A DNA stretch of 64,000 nucleotides, from positions 8,591,001-8,655,000 of the forward strand of contig NZ_CP160403.1 in assembly GCF_040782645.1 (NCBI RefSeq). The letters are read 5' to 3'. The notes beneath the pieces are model-generated. The model was not told where the DNA came from. It did no database searches and was given only the letters and a program-made list of their open reading frames with translations. The DNA is from Streptomyces sp. HUAS ZL42. GTDB taxonomy: Bacteria; Actinomycetota; Actinomycetes; Streptomycetales; Streptomycetaceae. Below are positions 54,625 through 63,261 of this stretch, in pieces. Position 1 is the first letter of the stretch, and each line of letters begins with the position of its first letter. Position numbers and translations under genes: made by a program.

Positions 54625-55289
54625 CCGCCGGGGTCCCGGCCCGTCGCGAAGAACCGCGACAGATCCGTGTCGCACGTCCCGCCGGAGGCCCCACCGGTCT
54701 CCGGCGGGACGCCCTGCTCCCAGTCGAGCCGGTAGCGCGCGAAGAGCTCGGCGCGCAGGGTGGTGATCGGCATGGGCACGTTCGGCAGCACCATCGCGTA
54801 GACGGCTCCCATCAGCAGGGAGCGCAGCATCGGGTAGTCGGCGTCCACGTTCTGCGAGCCGTGCCGGACGACGGTGTCCCGCAGCAGTTCGGCCAGCCGT
54901 TTCTGCTCCGGGCACTGCACGAAACCCTCGGCCTGCAGCAGTCCCGCCATGTGCTGGCGCATCAGCACGGTCTGGTCCCTGGCCAGTCCCAGGATCGCGT
55001 CGATGGCCCGTGCCATCCGCTCCCGGCCGTCCTCGGTGTACGGCTCCCGCTCGAGTCCCTCCTCCAGCGTCCGGTGCATCAGCCGGTGCACGGCCGACTG
55101 CACGAGCTGGCGCTTGCCGGGGAAGTAGTACGACACCAGGCCGCGCGCCGAGCCCGCTCGGTCCGCGATGTCGCCGAGCGTCGTCGCCTCGTATCCGCGC
55201 TCGCTCACCAGCTCGACCGCGGCCTGCAGGAGCCGTTCCCGGGAACGCCGCCGCAATTCTTCATTGACCGAGGCGCTGCGCGGGGACAT
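54612..55289 (-). CDS. TetR-family transcriptional regulator
   Basis: 225 residues from the ATG at 55289 (AGGAG upstream). The HTH is RERLLQAAVELVSERGYEAT, TLGDIADRAGSARGLVSYYF, followed by an all-helical ligand domain with LMRQHMAGLLQAEGF. The ligand is unknown. A near-perfect dyad at 55305-55323 lies 16 bases before the start and suggests autoregulation; it also covers a possible plus-strand promoter for a small RNA. Confidence 0.9.
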   Translation of the reverse strand: MSPRSASVNEELRRRSRERLLQAAVELVSERGYEATTLGDIADRAGSARGLVSYYFPGKRQLVQSAVHRLMHRTLEEGLEREPYTEDGRERMARAIDAILGLARDQTVLMRQHMAGLLQAEGFVQCPEQKRLAELLRDTVVRHGSQNVDADYPMLRSLLMGAVYAMVLPNVPMPITTLRAELFARYRLDWEQGVPPETGGASGGTCDTDLSRFFATGRDPGGQSK

Positions 55290-55304
55290 GCTGTAACTCC
55301 TGCG

Positions 55305-55323
55305 TTGACTGGCTGCCAGCCAA
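55305..55323. promoter_or_regulatory. TetR-type operator
   Basis: TTGACTGGC-T-GCCAGCCAA: 9-bp arms matching at eight positions about the central T at 55314. Located directly upstream of the TetR gene. A TATACT at 55325-55330 (plus strand; TATAG on the minus) adjoins it. Confidence 0.65.
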
Positions 55324-55336
55324 CTATACTCAGCGC

Positions 55337-55420
55337 GTCCTGGTCGGCCCCGTACAGGGGCCGCCGGGCTGCCGCCTGCCTCGGGCGACGCGGGGGATCG
55401 TCCGAGGCAGGCTTCTTTGT
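55337..55420 (+). ncRNA. Candidate small RNA ending in an intrinsic terminator
   Basis: No plus-strand gene lies here, yet a strong plus-strand terminator is present. GCCTGCCTCGGGCGA (55374-55388) pairs with 55398-55412 (15 pairs, one G-U) around a 9-base loop, followed by TTCTTTGT. A second hairpin CGGCCCC-GTACA-GGGGCCG is at 55345-55363. A TATACT at 55325-55330, with TTGACT 14 bases before it, could start a transcript of about 80 nt. Spacing is shorter than ideal. The 5' end is a guess. Confidence 0.4.
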
Positions 55421-55526
55421 GCCGTGGGAAGCTCCGGATCATCCCCGCGGTGGGCATGGGAAAGCCACGGCTCGGTGCGCTGGAGCGCGATCGATTACTG
55501 CTGGGACCTGCCGCGGTGGGCCGGGC

Positions 55527-56216
55527 TCAGTCCACCAGGTCCAGCACCGGGCGCAGCCCCTCCGGCCGCTGCGTGATCGGCACATGGTCCACGAAGTGCA
55601 CTCCGCAGCCCAGAGCCGCCGCGCCGCCGTCCGCGCGCCGGTCGTCGCCGACCATGAGCACGTCCTGCGGATCCGCGCCCAGCGCCGCGCAGGCGGTCGC
55701 GAACAGCCGCGGGTCGGGCTTGCGGATGCCGTGCTCGTACGACAGGACGTACGCGTCGACGAACGGGTCGAGGCCGTGCTCGCGGAACACCGGACGCAGG
55801 TCCCAGCCGATGTTGCTGACCACGCCGACGGCCGTGCCGCGCCCGCGCAGGGTGCGCAGCACCTCGGCGGCGTCGGGATACGGCGCCCACGCGGCCGGCG
55901 TCTTGTGGCGGTCGTACAGCGCCTCGTGCAGCTTCGGGTCGGGGAGCGTGACCTGGCGGGAGAGCCCGGTGTACACGGCACGGTGCAGCTCGGCGCTCTC
56001 GTCCCTGATCTCCCACAGGTCGGCGACGTCCTCGGGCAGCCGCGCGGGGTTGGCCCCGCCCGGCAGCGCACCCGCTTCCTCCAGCGCGCGTGCCGTCGGG
56101 GCCACCTCCGGTTCGGGCAGGGCGATCCCGGTCTCGTCCAGCACGGCGCGCAGCCAGGACTCGGCGGGCTCGATGCGGAAGAGCGTCCCGGAGAAGTCGA
56201 ACAGCACGGCAGCCAT
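55527..56216 (-). CDS. HAD-superfamily hydrolase
   Basis: 229 residues. Motif I is VLFDFSGTLF (the nucleophile Asp retained), motif II GVVSNIGWDL, motif III Lys in GIRKPDPRLF and motif IV VLMVGDDRRADGGAA. A helical cap lies at about 20-100. It is a phosphoglycolate phosphatase/haloacid dehalogenase-like enzyme with unknown substrate, cytoplasmic. It follows by 10 bases a short coding fragment on the same strand. Confidence 0.88.
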   Translation of the reverse strand: MAAVLFDFSGTLFRIEPAESWLRAVLDETGIALPEPEVAPTARALEEAGALPGGANPARLPEDVADLWEIRDESAELHRAVYTGLSRQVTLPDPKLHEALYDRHKTPAAWAPYPDAAEVLRTLRGRGTAVGVVSNIGWDLRPVFREHGLDPFVDAYVLSYEHGIRKPDPRLFATACAALGADPQDVLMVGDDRRADGGAAALGCGVHFVDHVPITQRPEGLRPVLDLVD

Positions 56217-56226
56217 GCACTGGACT

Positions 56227-56466
56227 CTACTCGCGCTTCTGTCCAGTGCAGAGCCGCCGCGGGAGCGTCGGGTTCAGCGGGGCGGGCTTCGGCGTGCCGT
56301 AGAACGTGATCGGGGGCCGACCGCGGGAGACGACCGGTTCGTCGAGCGCCTCGGCGATCTCCAGAGGGTCGATGGCGTAACCGGCCGGCGGGGTCTCGAC
56401 GATCTCCACGCTGAACTTGATGGCCGGCGCGGCGTAGTCGAGGGAGGTCCGCCCGCCGAAGAGCGT
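56227..56466 (-). CDS. Unassigned coding fragment, N-terminus unclear
   Basis: A minus-strand stretch ending at 56227 has strong GC3 bias and protein-like sequence (TLFGGRTSLDYAAPAIKFSV, DPLEIAEALDEPVVSRGRPP). No start codon with a ribosome-binding site is found; the upstream part (56467-56655) stays open but lacks the bias. It may be a 5'-truncated gene. I do not recognise the family. 56467-56889 holds no gene I can support, only a CCGCTCGA/TCGAGCGG dyad near 56831-56865 with CGTACG repeats in its loop. Confidence 0.35.
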   Translation of the reverse strand, partial: TLFGGRTSLDYAAPAIKFSVEIVETPPAGYAIDPLEIAEALDEPVVSRGRPPITFYGTPKPAPLNPTLPRRLCTGQKRE

Positions 56467-56889
56467 GGCCGGGGGAACTCGCTCGACGCGGCTTCCGCCG
56501 ATGCCTCCGCGGCCTGAGCCGGCCGACCGGACGCCGTGGGGCCTGTCCGGCGGATCATGCCGCAGACGCGGGGCCTGGCACGCCCATCTGCGGCGTTGTC
56601 GTCGGTTGCCGACGCTCCGCGTCGACGCCCTCCTCCGCCTTGCAGCTGGACGCACCAGACGCCGCTCACCTGCGCAGATCAGTAGCCGCGGCTTTCCTGC
56701 GACCTGACCCGCCGGACAGGCCCTGGCGCAGTGCCCGCAGCGGTCGTCCGCGAGTACCCGAGCAGGAGGGTCTCGAAATGCTGGACAACGCGCCCCCTCC
56801 TTGAGCGGCTCCGCGGGTCTCTCCGCGGCCGCCGCTCGATCGTACGTACGTACGCATGTCGAGCGGCCGGAGTTGAACGAGATCGTCCG

Positions 56890-57579
56890 CTAGTCAGGGT
56901 GCGCCCGGGTGCCCCGCACGCGTTCGAAAGTGACGATCGCCAGCGCCACCAGCATCGCCCCGAGCAGCCACCCCCCGAGGACGTCCGACGGCCAGTGCAC
57001 GCCCAGCCACACCCGGGTCAGGCCCACGCCCACCACGGAGAGCACCGCCACCGCCAGTGCCGTACGGCACACGGCGCGGCCTGCCCCGTAGTGGTGGAGC
57101 AGCCACAGGAGGAGGCCGCAGACCACCGTCGCGGTCATGGCGTGGCCGGAGGGGAAGGCCGCGTAGTGGGCGGAGTCGACGGGGTCGGTCCAGACCGGGC
57201 GGGGGCGGCCGACCGCGGCCTTGAGGGACTGCTGCACCGCGGCGCCCAGGGCGGTCACGGCCACCAGCCACAGCGCCGCCCACCACGCCGAGCGCCGCCA
57301 CACCAGCCACACCACGGCGACCGCGCAGAGGACACGCATCGTCCACGGGTCCCAGACCCAGTCAGTGAGGATGCGGGAGACGTGGGTGAGGTCCGGGTCG
57401 GCGACGGCCCAGCGGTGCGTGGTGCGGGACACGTCGCCGTCGGCGGTCGTCAGGGGGTGCCAGTCGATCGCCACCAGAGACAGCAGCAGCGCGGAGCACA
57501 GCGCCAGGACGAACGCCGCGCGTACGGCGGTGCGGTGGTCCGGCGTCCGGGGCGGGGCCTCGACGGTCGCGTTGTGCAT
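56890..57579 (-). CDS. PAP2-family membrane phosphatase
   Basis: 229 residues from the ATG at 57579 (GAGGATC upstream). The three PAP2 motifs are present: KAAVGRPRP, PSGHAMTATVV and TRVWLGVHWPSD, with catalytic His residues. About six transmembrane helices place the active site outside. It dephosphorylates a lipid phosphate such as phosphatidic acid or undecaprenyl diphosphate; which one is unknown. The frame is open upstream but less convincing. Confidence 0.9.
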   Translation of the reverse strand: MHNATVEAPPRTPDHRTAVRAAFVLALCSALLLSLVAIDWHPLTTADGDVSRTTHRWAVADPDLTHVSRILTDWVWDPWTMRVLCAVAVVWLVWRRSAWWAALWLVAVTALGAAVQQSLKAAVGRPRPVWTDPVDSAHYAAFPSGHAMTATVVCGLLLWLLHHYGAGRAVCRTALAVAVLSVVGVGLTRVWLGVHWPSDVLGGWLLGAMLVALAIVTFERVRGTRAHPD

Positions 57580-57638
57580 ACTGTGATCCTCGCCGACCCG
57601 CGGGGTGAAAGGCCAACTCCGGGATTCGGACCGTGGCC

Positions 57639-58574
57639 CTAACCCAGTGCCCTCAGTCCCGGTACGAACGCCACCAGGACCGGGATCACCGGCACCAGCG
57701 CGGCCGCCGCCGTCAGCCGCAGCCGGCGGGCCGCCGTGAGCCGGTCCGGGGGAGTGAGCAGCCGGTGCACCCGCTGCGGGACATGGCCGTGCGGAGTCGA
57801 GCCGGGGCCGAACACGCCCCTGTCCTCGTTGAGTTCCACCAGGGCGAGCGCGGTCGTCAGTCGGCCGAAGCGGCGGGAGGCCATGTCGTCGGCGGCGAGT
57901 TCGACCAGCCGGTGCATCTCGTCGCGGAACGCGGCGAACACCGGCACCTGCGGAAACCCGTTGGCCAACGCGGCCGAACAATTCAGCAGCCAGTCGTGAC
58001 GGGCCTGCGCATGCCCCTGCTCATGGGCGAGGACCGCGTCCAGCTGCCGCCCCTTGAGGCGGCGCAACGCGGCCGTGGTGACAACGAGTCGGGGTGCCGC
58101 GCCCGGCAGCCACCACGCGTCGGGCCGCTCGCCCTCCAGCACGACCAGCCGGCCCGTCGCGGACTCCTCACCGGGCAACAGAGGGGCGAGCAGGCGGAGT
58201 TCGGCCCGTCGCCGCCGGTGCCCGGCCCGCACCCGTACGACCTGCAGGACCAGCATGGCCCCGCTCCACAGGCCGCCGCACGCGAGCGCCACCGCGGTCG
58301 CCGCCGCCCAGGGGCCCGTGGCACCCAGCGCGTACGCCTCCACGACCGCGTGCGGCGCCGGGGCGAACACATGGCCACGCACCGCCTGCCAGGCGGCCGC
58401 CGCGCTCAGCGTCATCGACAGCGCGCAGCACAGGAGCACCGCGGCCACCACGCACTGCCACACCCACAGTGCGACCACCGGTTCACGGTCCCGCCAGTCG
58501 GCCCGGACGAGCAGCCTGGGCGCGAGGACGGCGGTCAGGGCGCCGAGCAGGAGCAGGACCGCGGGGACCATCAT
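57639..58574 (-). CDS. M56-family (BlaR1-like) membrane metalloprotease
   Basis: 311 residues from the ATG at 58574. Several N-terminal transmembrane helices are followed by the zinc-protease motif AVLAHEQGHAQARHDWLLNC (HExxH) and a downstream ELAADDMASRRFG. M56 proteins cleave regulators in signalling, classically with a BlaI repressor; no BlaI gene is adjacent here. DUF5134 lies 100 bp upstream on the same strand, a pairing I have seen in Streptomyces. Confidence 0.9.
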   Translation of the reverse strand: MMVPAVLLLLGALTAVLAPRLLVRADWRDREPVVALWVWQCVVAAVLLCCALSMTLSAAAAWQAVRGHVFAPAPHAVVEAYALGATGPWAAATAVALACGGLWSGAMLVLQVVRVRAGHRRRRAELRLLAPLLPGEESATGRLVVLEGERPDAWWLPGAAPRLVVTTAALRRLKGRQLDAVLAHEQGHAQARHDWLLNCSAALANGFPQVPVFAAFRDEMHRLVELAADDMASRRFGRLTTALALVELNEDRGVFGPGSTPHGHVPQRVHRLLTPPDRLTAARRLRLTAAAALVPVIPVLVAFVPGLRALG

Positions 58575-58674
58575 GGGCAGCACCCTATGAGCGACGGGCT
58601 ACGCCCGGGTACGGCCGCTTGTCGCAAAGTGACGCAGACCACGGATTCGTGGAGGCCGGCCCGGCCCCTCGCGA

Positions 58675-59223
58675 TCACAGCGTGAGCAGCATGGCCAGCA
58701 TCCCGATCCCCATCGACAGACGGCACGCCCGTGCCAGTTCCGGACGGTCGCCCCAGCCGGCCGTCCCGCCTCCGGCCGCCACGGCGGCGACAGGCAGCAG
58801 CCGCGTGCCGGAGATCAGGACGTAGCCCGCGAAGTAGAGGAGCAACACGCCGGTCAGGAGCGGGATTCCGGAATCGCCGGGCCCGTGTCCGTGCGCGGGG
58901 GAGACGGCCATCGCGACCGCCATGTAGACCATGGCCGCGGCTCCGACCAGGTGATGCAGATGGTGGGCGCTCGCGCGGGCCGCCCACAGGGCGCGCAACG
59001 CGGCCGCGCCGAACACGGCCGCGTAGCCGGGCCAGGTCCACGCCGGGGGAGTGAACACGGCCGGAGGCACGGCCATCGCGGCCATGCCGAAGCCCATCAG
59101 CGCCTCGCCGCCCGCGGCACGGCGCTGTTCCTCGACGCTGCTGCGCATGCGCAGCAGGCAGTAGGTGCCGGTCGCGGCGCAGAGCGCGACCAGCAGCCAG
59201 CCGGGCGACGCCGGTCCGTGCAC
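58675..59223 (-). CDS. DUF5134 membrane protein
   Basis: 182 residues from the GTG at 59223, preceded by GGGAGG. Five or six hydrophobic segments (GWLLVALCAATGTYCLLRMR, HHLHHLVGAAAMVYMAVAMA, IPLLTGVLLLYFAGYVLIS) and a His-rich loop (PAHGHGPGD) are characteristic of DUF5134. The His residues may bind metal. Function unknown; likely co-transcribed with the M56 protease. Confidence 0.82.
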   Translation of the reverse strand: MHGPASPGWLLVALCAATGTYCLLRMRSSVEEQRRAAGGEALMGFGMAAMAVPPAVFTPPAWTWPGYAAVFGAAALRALWAARASAHHLHHLVGAAAMVYMAVAMAVSPAHGHGPGDSGIPLLTGVLLLYFAGYVLISGTRLLPVAAVAAGGGTAGWGDRPELARACRLSMGIGMLAMLLTL

Positions 59224-59379
59224 GCCCACCTCCCCGCTCGACGGTCGGTCATCGGATGCGATGCCCGGGACTCGCGGCGCGCACGCGAGCGCAAGGAGGT
59301 ACACGGGGAGCATTCGGCGGAGCACGGCAGGTGAGCGCGAGGTCTCCAGTATTCCCGCTCGCCGCTGCCCTGCGCCTCG

Positions 59380-59828
59380 GCCGGCCCTCCGACATCTGGT
59401 TCAAGCCCGCCCCGATGGCCCTGCTCGTCACCGAGTTCGCCCGGTTCCAGGACCCGGGCGAGCTGATCGGTGAGCGGCTCGTGGACACCCACGTCGGGGC
59501 GCTGGCCGCCTTCGCCGTCACCGATCGACGCTCCGGCGGCCGCCTCGAACACGCACTGACCACCGCCGAGCCGGCTCCCGAGCGCGCTGCCCCGCCTCCC
59601 TGAGGAGCGGCAGCCGGCACCCGGAGCGCTTCGGCCCGCCGCGCCCTGGCCGACCTGCGCGCCACCGCCGACGCCGCGTCCGGGGAATGGTGGCAGCGCG
59701 CGCTGCCCCACGAGCGGGTCGTGGCGGCCGAGCAGTCCGGACACCGTACGCTCGCCGCGACGGTACGCCGGCAGGGACTGCTCCTGGGCGGGCGCACGGA
59801 CGCGAGGACGGAGGACGTACGGCGATGA
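59380..59828 (+). pseudogene. FUSC transporter C-terminal remnant
   Basis: A single frame holds two FUSC-like segments separated by an in-frame TGA at 59601-59603: PAPMALLVTEFARFQDPGEL with IGERLVDTHVGALAAFAV before it, and ARRALADLRATADAASGEWW with AAEQSGHRTLAATVRRQG after it. The N-terminal membrane half is missing. The final stop overlaps the MarR start (ATGA), so an intact ancestor was probably coupled to the regulator. Confidence 0.6.
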
Positions 59829-60358
59829 CGGCACCGAACGGACAGCGAGGGGCGGGCCAGGACACCGTCGCCGCCGTCGTACGGCAGTGGCAGGCCGTCC
59901 ACCCCGGCCTCGACACCGGCCCCATGGAGATCATCGGCCGCGTCAACCGATGCGCCGCCCTCCTTCAGCAGGCCGAGGACGCACCGCTGCGCCGGGCCGG
60001 GCTGAGCCGCGCCGAGTTCGACCTGCTCGGTGCCCTGCGCCGCTCCGGCCACGAGCTGACCCCCGGCGAACTGGCTCGCGAGACCTTCTCCTCGGGCGCC
60101 GCCGTCACCAAACGCCTCAAGCAGCTCACCGAACGCGGCCTGGTGGAGCGGCGCGGCGACACCCGCGACCGCCGCGTCGCCCATGTCCGCCTCACGGACG
60201 CCGGACGCGACCTCGTCGACGGGATCCTGCCCGAGCAACTCGCCCACGAGACATCCGTGCTGTCCGGACTCGACCCCGCAGGCCGCAGCGAACTCGCCGC
60301 AATGCTCGGCGAGTTGCTGGCCCAGCTCGAGGGCCGGCTGGGGGCGCTGCGCCTCTGA
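59825..60358 (+). CDS. MarR-family regulator
   Basis: 177 residues from the ATG at 59825. The winged HTH is LSRAEFDLLGALRRSGHELT, PGELARETFSSGAAVTKRLK with wing GLVERRGDTRDRRVAHVRLT. It overlaps the stop of the FUSC remnant by four bases, so it likely controlled that exporter and is now left without its target. Ligand unknown. Confidence 0.9.
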   Translation: MTAPNGQRGAGQDTVAAVVRQWQAVHPGLDTGPMEIIGRVNRCAALLQQAEDAPLRRAGLSRAEFDLLGALRRSGHELTPGELARETFSSGAAVTKRLKQLTERGLVERRGDTRDRRVAHVRLTDAGRDLVDGILPEQLAHETSVLSGLDPAGRSELAAMLGELLAQLEGRLGALRL

Positions 60359-60394
60359 GCGCCCCCAGCCGCGGCTGCGCAGGTTCGAGCATGA

Positions 60395-61159
60395 TCAGCC
60401 TTCGTCGCCGGTCCGGTACATCCCGAACACGGCACCCTGCGGATCCCGCAACACCGCGATCCGCGGCCCGTCGGGCACCGAGGTGGGTTCCATGAGGAGC
60501 GTGCCGCCGGCGTCCGTCGCTGCGGCGGCCGTGGTGTCCACGTCGGCGACGGCGAAGTACGGCAGCCAGTGCGCGGGCACCTCGTGCGGGAACTTGTCGT
60601 CCATCGTCACCATGCCGCCGAAGTCCGCACCGTCGATGCCCCACTGCGTGTACTGCTCCGAGGCGTTGACGCTCCAGCCGAACACCGTCGTGTAGAAGTC
60701 CACCGCCCGCTCGGGAGCCCTGGTCATCAGCTCGACCCAGCCCAGCGAGCCGGGGGCGTTGAACAGCCCGGCGCCCGGAAAGGCCCGCGCCTGCCACAGC
60801 TGGAAGACCGCACCGGTCGGATCCACGGCCACCGCGAAGCGGCCCACGTCGAACACGTCCATCGGGCCCAGCAGCACCGTCCCGCCGGCCTCCGCCACTC
60901 GCGCCACCGCGGCGTCCGCGTCCGGCACCGCGAACGACACGTTCCACGCGACGGGCTGTTCCTCCTGGTACAGCGGGGCCAGAGCGGCGACCGCCGCGTC
61001 CCCGAGGTGCGCGACCGTGTAGCCGCCCGCCTCCTGGCGCGGATCCGTCTCGGCACGCCAGCCGAACAACTCCGCGTAGAACCGCTTGGCGGCCGCCAGG
61101 TCACTGGTCCCGAGCTCGGTCCAGCAGGGCCCGCCGGTCACCGGCTTGTCGAGCTTCAT
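60395..61159 (-). CDS. VOC-family (glyoxalase-like) two-domain protein
   Basis: 254 residues from the ATG at 61159 (GGAGGG upstream). Two VOC modules are seen: GGPCWTELGTSDLAAAKRFY to VDPTGAVFQLWQ, and GSLGWVELMTRAPERAVDFY to LRDPQGAVFGMYR. These motifs fit the group annotated as hydroxylase-type glyoxalase/bleomycin-resistance proteins. Substrate unknown, cytoplasmic. Confidence 0.88.
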   Translation of the reverse strand: MKLDKPVTGGPCWTELGTSDLAAAKRFYAELFGWRAETDPRQEAGGYTVAHLGDAAVAALAPLYQEEQPVAWNVSFAVPDADAAVARVAEAGGTVLLGPMDVFDVGRFAVAVDPTGAVFQLWQARAFPGAGLFNAPGSLGWVELMTRAPERAVDFYTTVFGWSVNASEQYTQWGIDGADFGGMVTMDDKFPHEVPAHWLPYFAVADVDTTAAAATDAGGTLLMEPTSVPDGPRIAVLRDPQGAVFGMYRTGDEG

Positions 61160-61334
61160 GGTGTTCCCTCCGCAGCGAGACCGCACAGACCCCCTCCCAG
61201 CACGCTAAGCCGCGTCCCAGGACCCGGCCATCCCGCGAAACCCCTGGAGCCCGGTGCCGGCACCGACGTACCCTCGACGCCGTACCGCATCGCATGGCGG
61301 CCCCGGCACCAGCACCCTGCCCCGGAGGTCCCGC

Positions 61335-62249
61335 ATGCCCGCGCTCGAGGTCCGTCCCTTCCGCCGCGACGACCGCGACCAGCTCACCGATCTGATCAAC
61401 AGGCACGTCGCAGCCGTCGTCCCCGGTGTCTCGGTCTCCGTGAACACCGTCCTCAGCGCCATGGAGCGACAGCCCGACGAGCCCCTCACCGACCCGTGGG
61501 TGAGCGAGCGGCTCACGCTCGTCGCCGCACAGCGCGACCGCGTCATGGCCGCCGCCCATCTGCTGCGTTACCGGGCCGACGCCGAGGTGAGCGCGGACTA
61601 CCGGGGCATCGGTGAGATCGACTGGTTCGTCTGCCATCCGCCGACGACCTTCCTGCCCGACGCGGAGGCGGCCGCCGATCTGCTGATGTCCGCCTGCCTC
61701 GCCGGGTTCGCCCGCTGGAACGTCCGCGCGCGCCGGGCGAGCGGCGAGCTGCCCGCCCCCGTGGTCCACGGTCTGCCCTGCAACTGGCCGCACATCCGCG
61801 CGGTCTACGAACGCGCCGGCTTCCGGCACACCGGGGACACGGAGGTGATCCTGATCGCGCGGGTGGCCGATCTGCCGACCCGCGAGCCGAGGGCGGGATT
61901 CACCGTCGAGCGCACGCTGGGGGAGTGCGGCACCCGCTTCACGGCGTACGCCGACGGCCGCGCCCTGGGCTTCATCGAGGTCGACACCGCCCTGGCCCGC
62001 CCCGAACGCCACACCCGGGCCGCGGGCCTCGCCGACATCGGCAACCTGCACGTCGACCCGGACTCGTACGACGCGGGACTGGAGCCCTGGCTCCTCGCCC
62101 GGGCCGCGGACTGGCTGCGCCTGTGCGGAGCGGACCGCCTCCTCGCCTGCGAACCGGCCGCCGATCGCACGGCGATCGACCACCTGACCTCGGCGGGCTT
62201 CCGCGAACTCACCCGCACCGACCGCCGCTGGGAACACCGCCCCGGGTGA
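61335..62249 (+). CDS. Tandem GNAT-family acetyltransferase
   Basis: 304 residues from the ATG at 61335 (GGAGGTC upstream). The C-terminal half is the better GNAT domain (IGNLHVDPDSYDAGLEPWLL, ADWLRLCGADRLLACEP); the N-terminal half (LEVRPFRRDDRDQLTDLINR, GLPCNWPHIRAVYERAGFRH) is a second, more degenerate one. Acetyl-CoA dependent; acceptor unknown. It converges on a small VOC gene with a 2-bp gap. Confidence 0.82.
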   Translation: MPALEVRPFRRDDRDQLTDLINRHVAAVVPGVSVSVNTVLSAMERQPDEPLTDPWVSERLTLVAAQRDRVMAAAHLLRYRADAEVSADYRGIGEIDWFVCHPPTTFLPDAEAAADLLMSACLAGFARWNVRARRASGELPAPVVHGLPCNWPHIRAVYERAGFRHTGDTEVILIARVADLPTREPRAGFTVERTLGECGTRFTAYADGRALGFIEVDTALARPERHTRAAGLADIGNLHVDPDSYDAGLEPWLLARAADWLRLCGADRLLACEPAADRTAIDHLTSAGFRELTRTDRRWEHRPG

Positions 62250-62251
62250 CG

Positions 62252-62644
62252 TCAGATCCCCGGCCTATAACGCAGTGGATGATCCGCCGGCACCTCCACC
62301 AGGACGATCCGTGTCCCGTCCGGATCCGCGATCCACATCTCCACCAGCCCCCACGGCTCCCTCACCGGCGGCCGTACGATCTCGACGCCCTTGTCCCGCA
62401 GCTCGTCGTGCGCCGCGGCCACGTCCTCCACCTGCAGCCACAGCTGCACGGCCGGGGAGGGCAGTGTCCCGGACCGCCCGGAGACCTCCAGGAAGCCCCC
62501 GCCGAGGAAGTAGACGGTGCCGCGCTCCGGGCCCGCGCCGAACTCGCGGTAGACGGACAGGCCGAGCTGTTCGCCGTAGAAGACGCGGGACCGCTCGGGA
62601 TCGGCCGGCCGCAACAGTGTCCGGCTGCTGAGTACATGCACCAT
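62252..62644 (-). CDS. Single-domain VOC/glyoxalase-like protein
   Basis: 130 residues. One VOC module: SSRTLLRPADPERSRVFYGE, GTVYFLGGGFLEVSGRSGT, VQLWLQVEDVAAAHDELRDK and WGLVEMWIADPDGTRIVLVE with the metal-site Glu near the end. Substrate unknown. No strong ribosome-binding site. Divergent from the next GNAT gene by 71 bp. Confidence 0.85.
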   Translation of the reverse strand: MVHVLSSRTLLRPADPERSRVFYGEQLGLSVYREFGAGPERGTVYFLGGGFLEVSGRSGTLPSPAVQLWLQVEDVAAAHDELRDKGVEIVRPPVREPWGLVEMWIADPDGTRIVLVEVPADHPLRYRPGI

Positions 62645-62715
62645 GCAGCGGAGCCTAGTCGTGGCGTTACCCTCGTCCCTGGCCGAGCCGCGCCCGAGGA
62701 GTGGAGAAGCAGCCC

Positions 62716-63258
62716 ATGGAGACCACCGCCGTCACCGGACTCACCTTCCGCGACGCCACCGACGCGGACGTGGACTCGCTGGTCGCGCTGATCGAGTCGG
62801 CCTACCGCGGGGACTCCAGCCGGACCGGGTGGACCACCGAGGCGGACATCCTGGAGGGGCAGCGGACCGACCCCGAGGGCGTGCTGGCCGTCATCAAGTC
62901 GCCGGACAGCCGTCTGCTGGCGGTCGAGCGGGAGGGCGTGGTCGTCGCCTGCTGCCAGCTCGAACACCGGGGTGACCACGCCTACTTCGGGATGTTCGCG
63001 GTCAGCCCGGCGCTGCAGGGTGCCGGCCTCGGCAAGGTGATCATCGCGGAGGCGGAGGGGCAGGCCCGCGAGACCTGGGGCGTCTCGGAGATGCACATGA
63101 CCGTGATCTCCGTACGCGACGACCTCATCGCCTGGTACGAGCGGCGCGGCTACCGCCGTACGGGACGGATGACCCCGTTCCCGTACGGCGACGAGCGCTT
63201 CGGCATTCCGCAGCGAGACGACCTGCAGTTCGAACTGCTGGTCAAGGAGCTCGCGTGA
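62716..63258 (+). CDS. GNAT-family N-acetyltransferase
   Basis: 180 residues from the ATG at 62716; a GTG at 62701 is possible. The acetyl-CoA motif is AYFGMFAVSPALQGAGLGKV with the following IIAEAEGQARETW, and the C-terminal WYERRGYRRTGRMTPFPYG is typical. Acceptor unknown. Convergent with the GDPD gene with 3 bp between stops. Confidence 0.9.
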   Translation: METTAVTGLTFRDATDADVDSLVALIESAYRGDSSRTGWTTEADILEGQRTDPEGVLAVIKSPDSRLLAVEREGVVVACCQLEHRGDHAYFGMFAVSPALQGAGLGKVIIAEAEGQARETWGVSEMHMTVISVRDDLIAWYERRGYRRTGRMTPFPYGDERFGIPQRDDLQFELLVKELA

Positions 63259-63261
63259 GCG

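Noticed and set aside
53386..54915. A 509-codon minus-strand frame
   Set aside because: It is antisense to the LVIVD protein; Val/Arg/Gly-rich with no motif.
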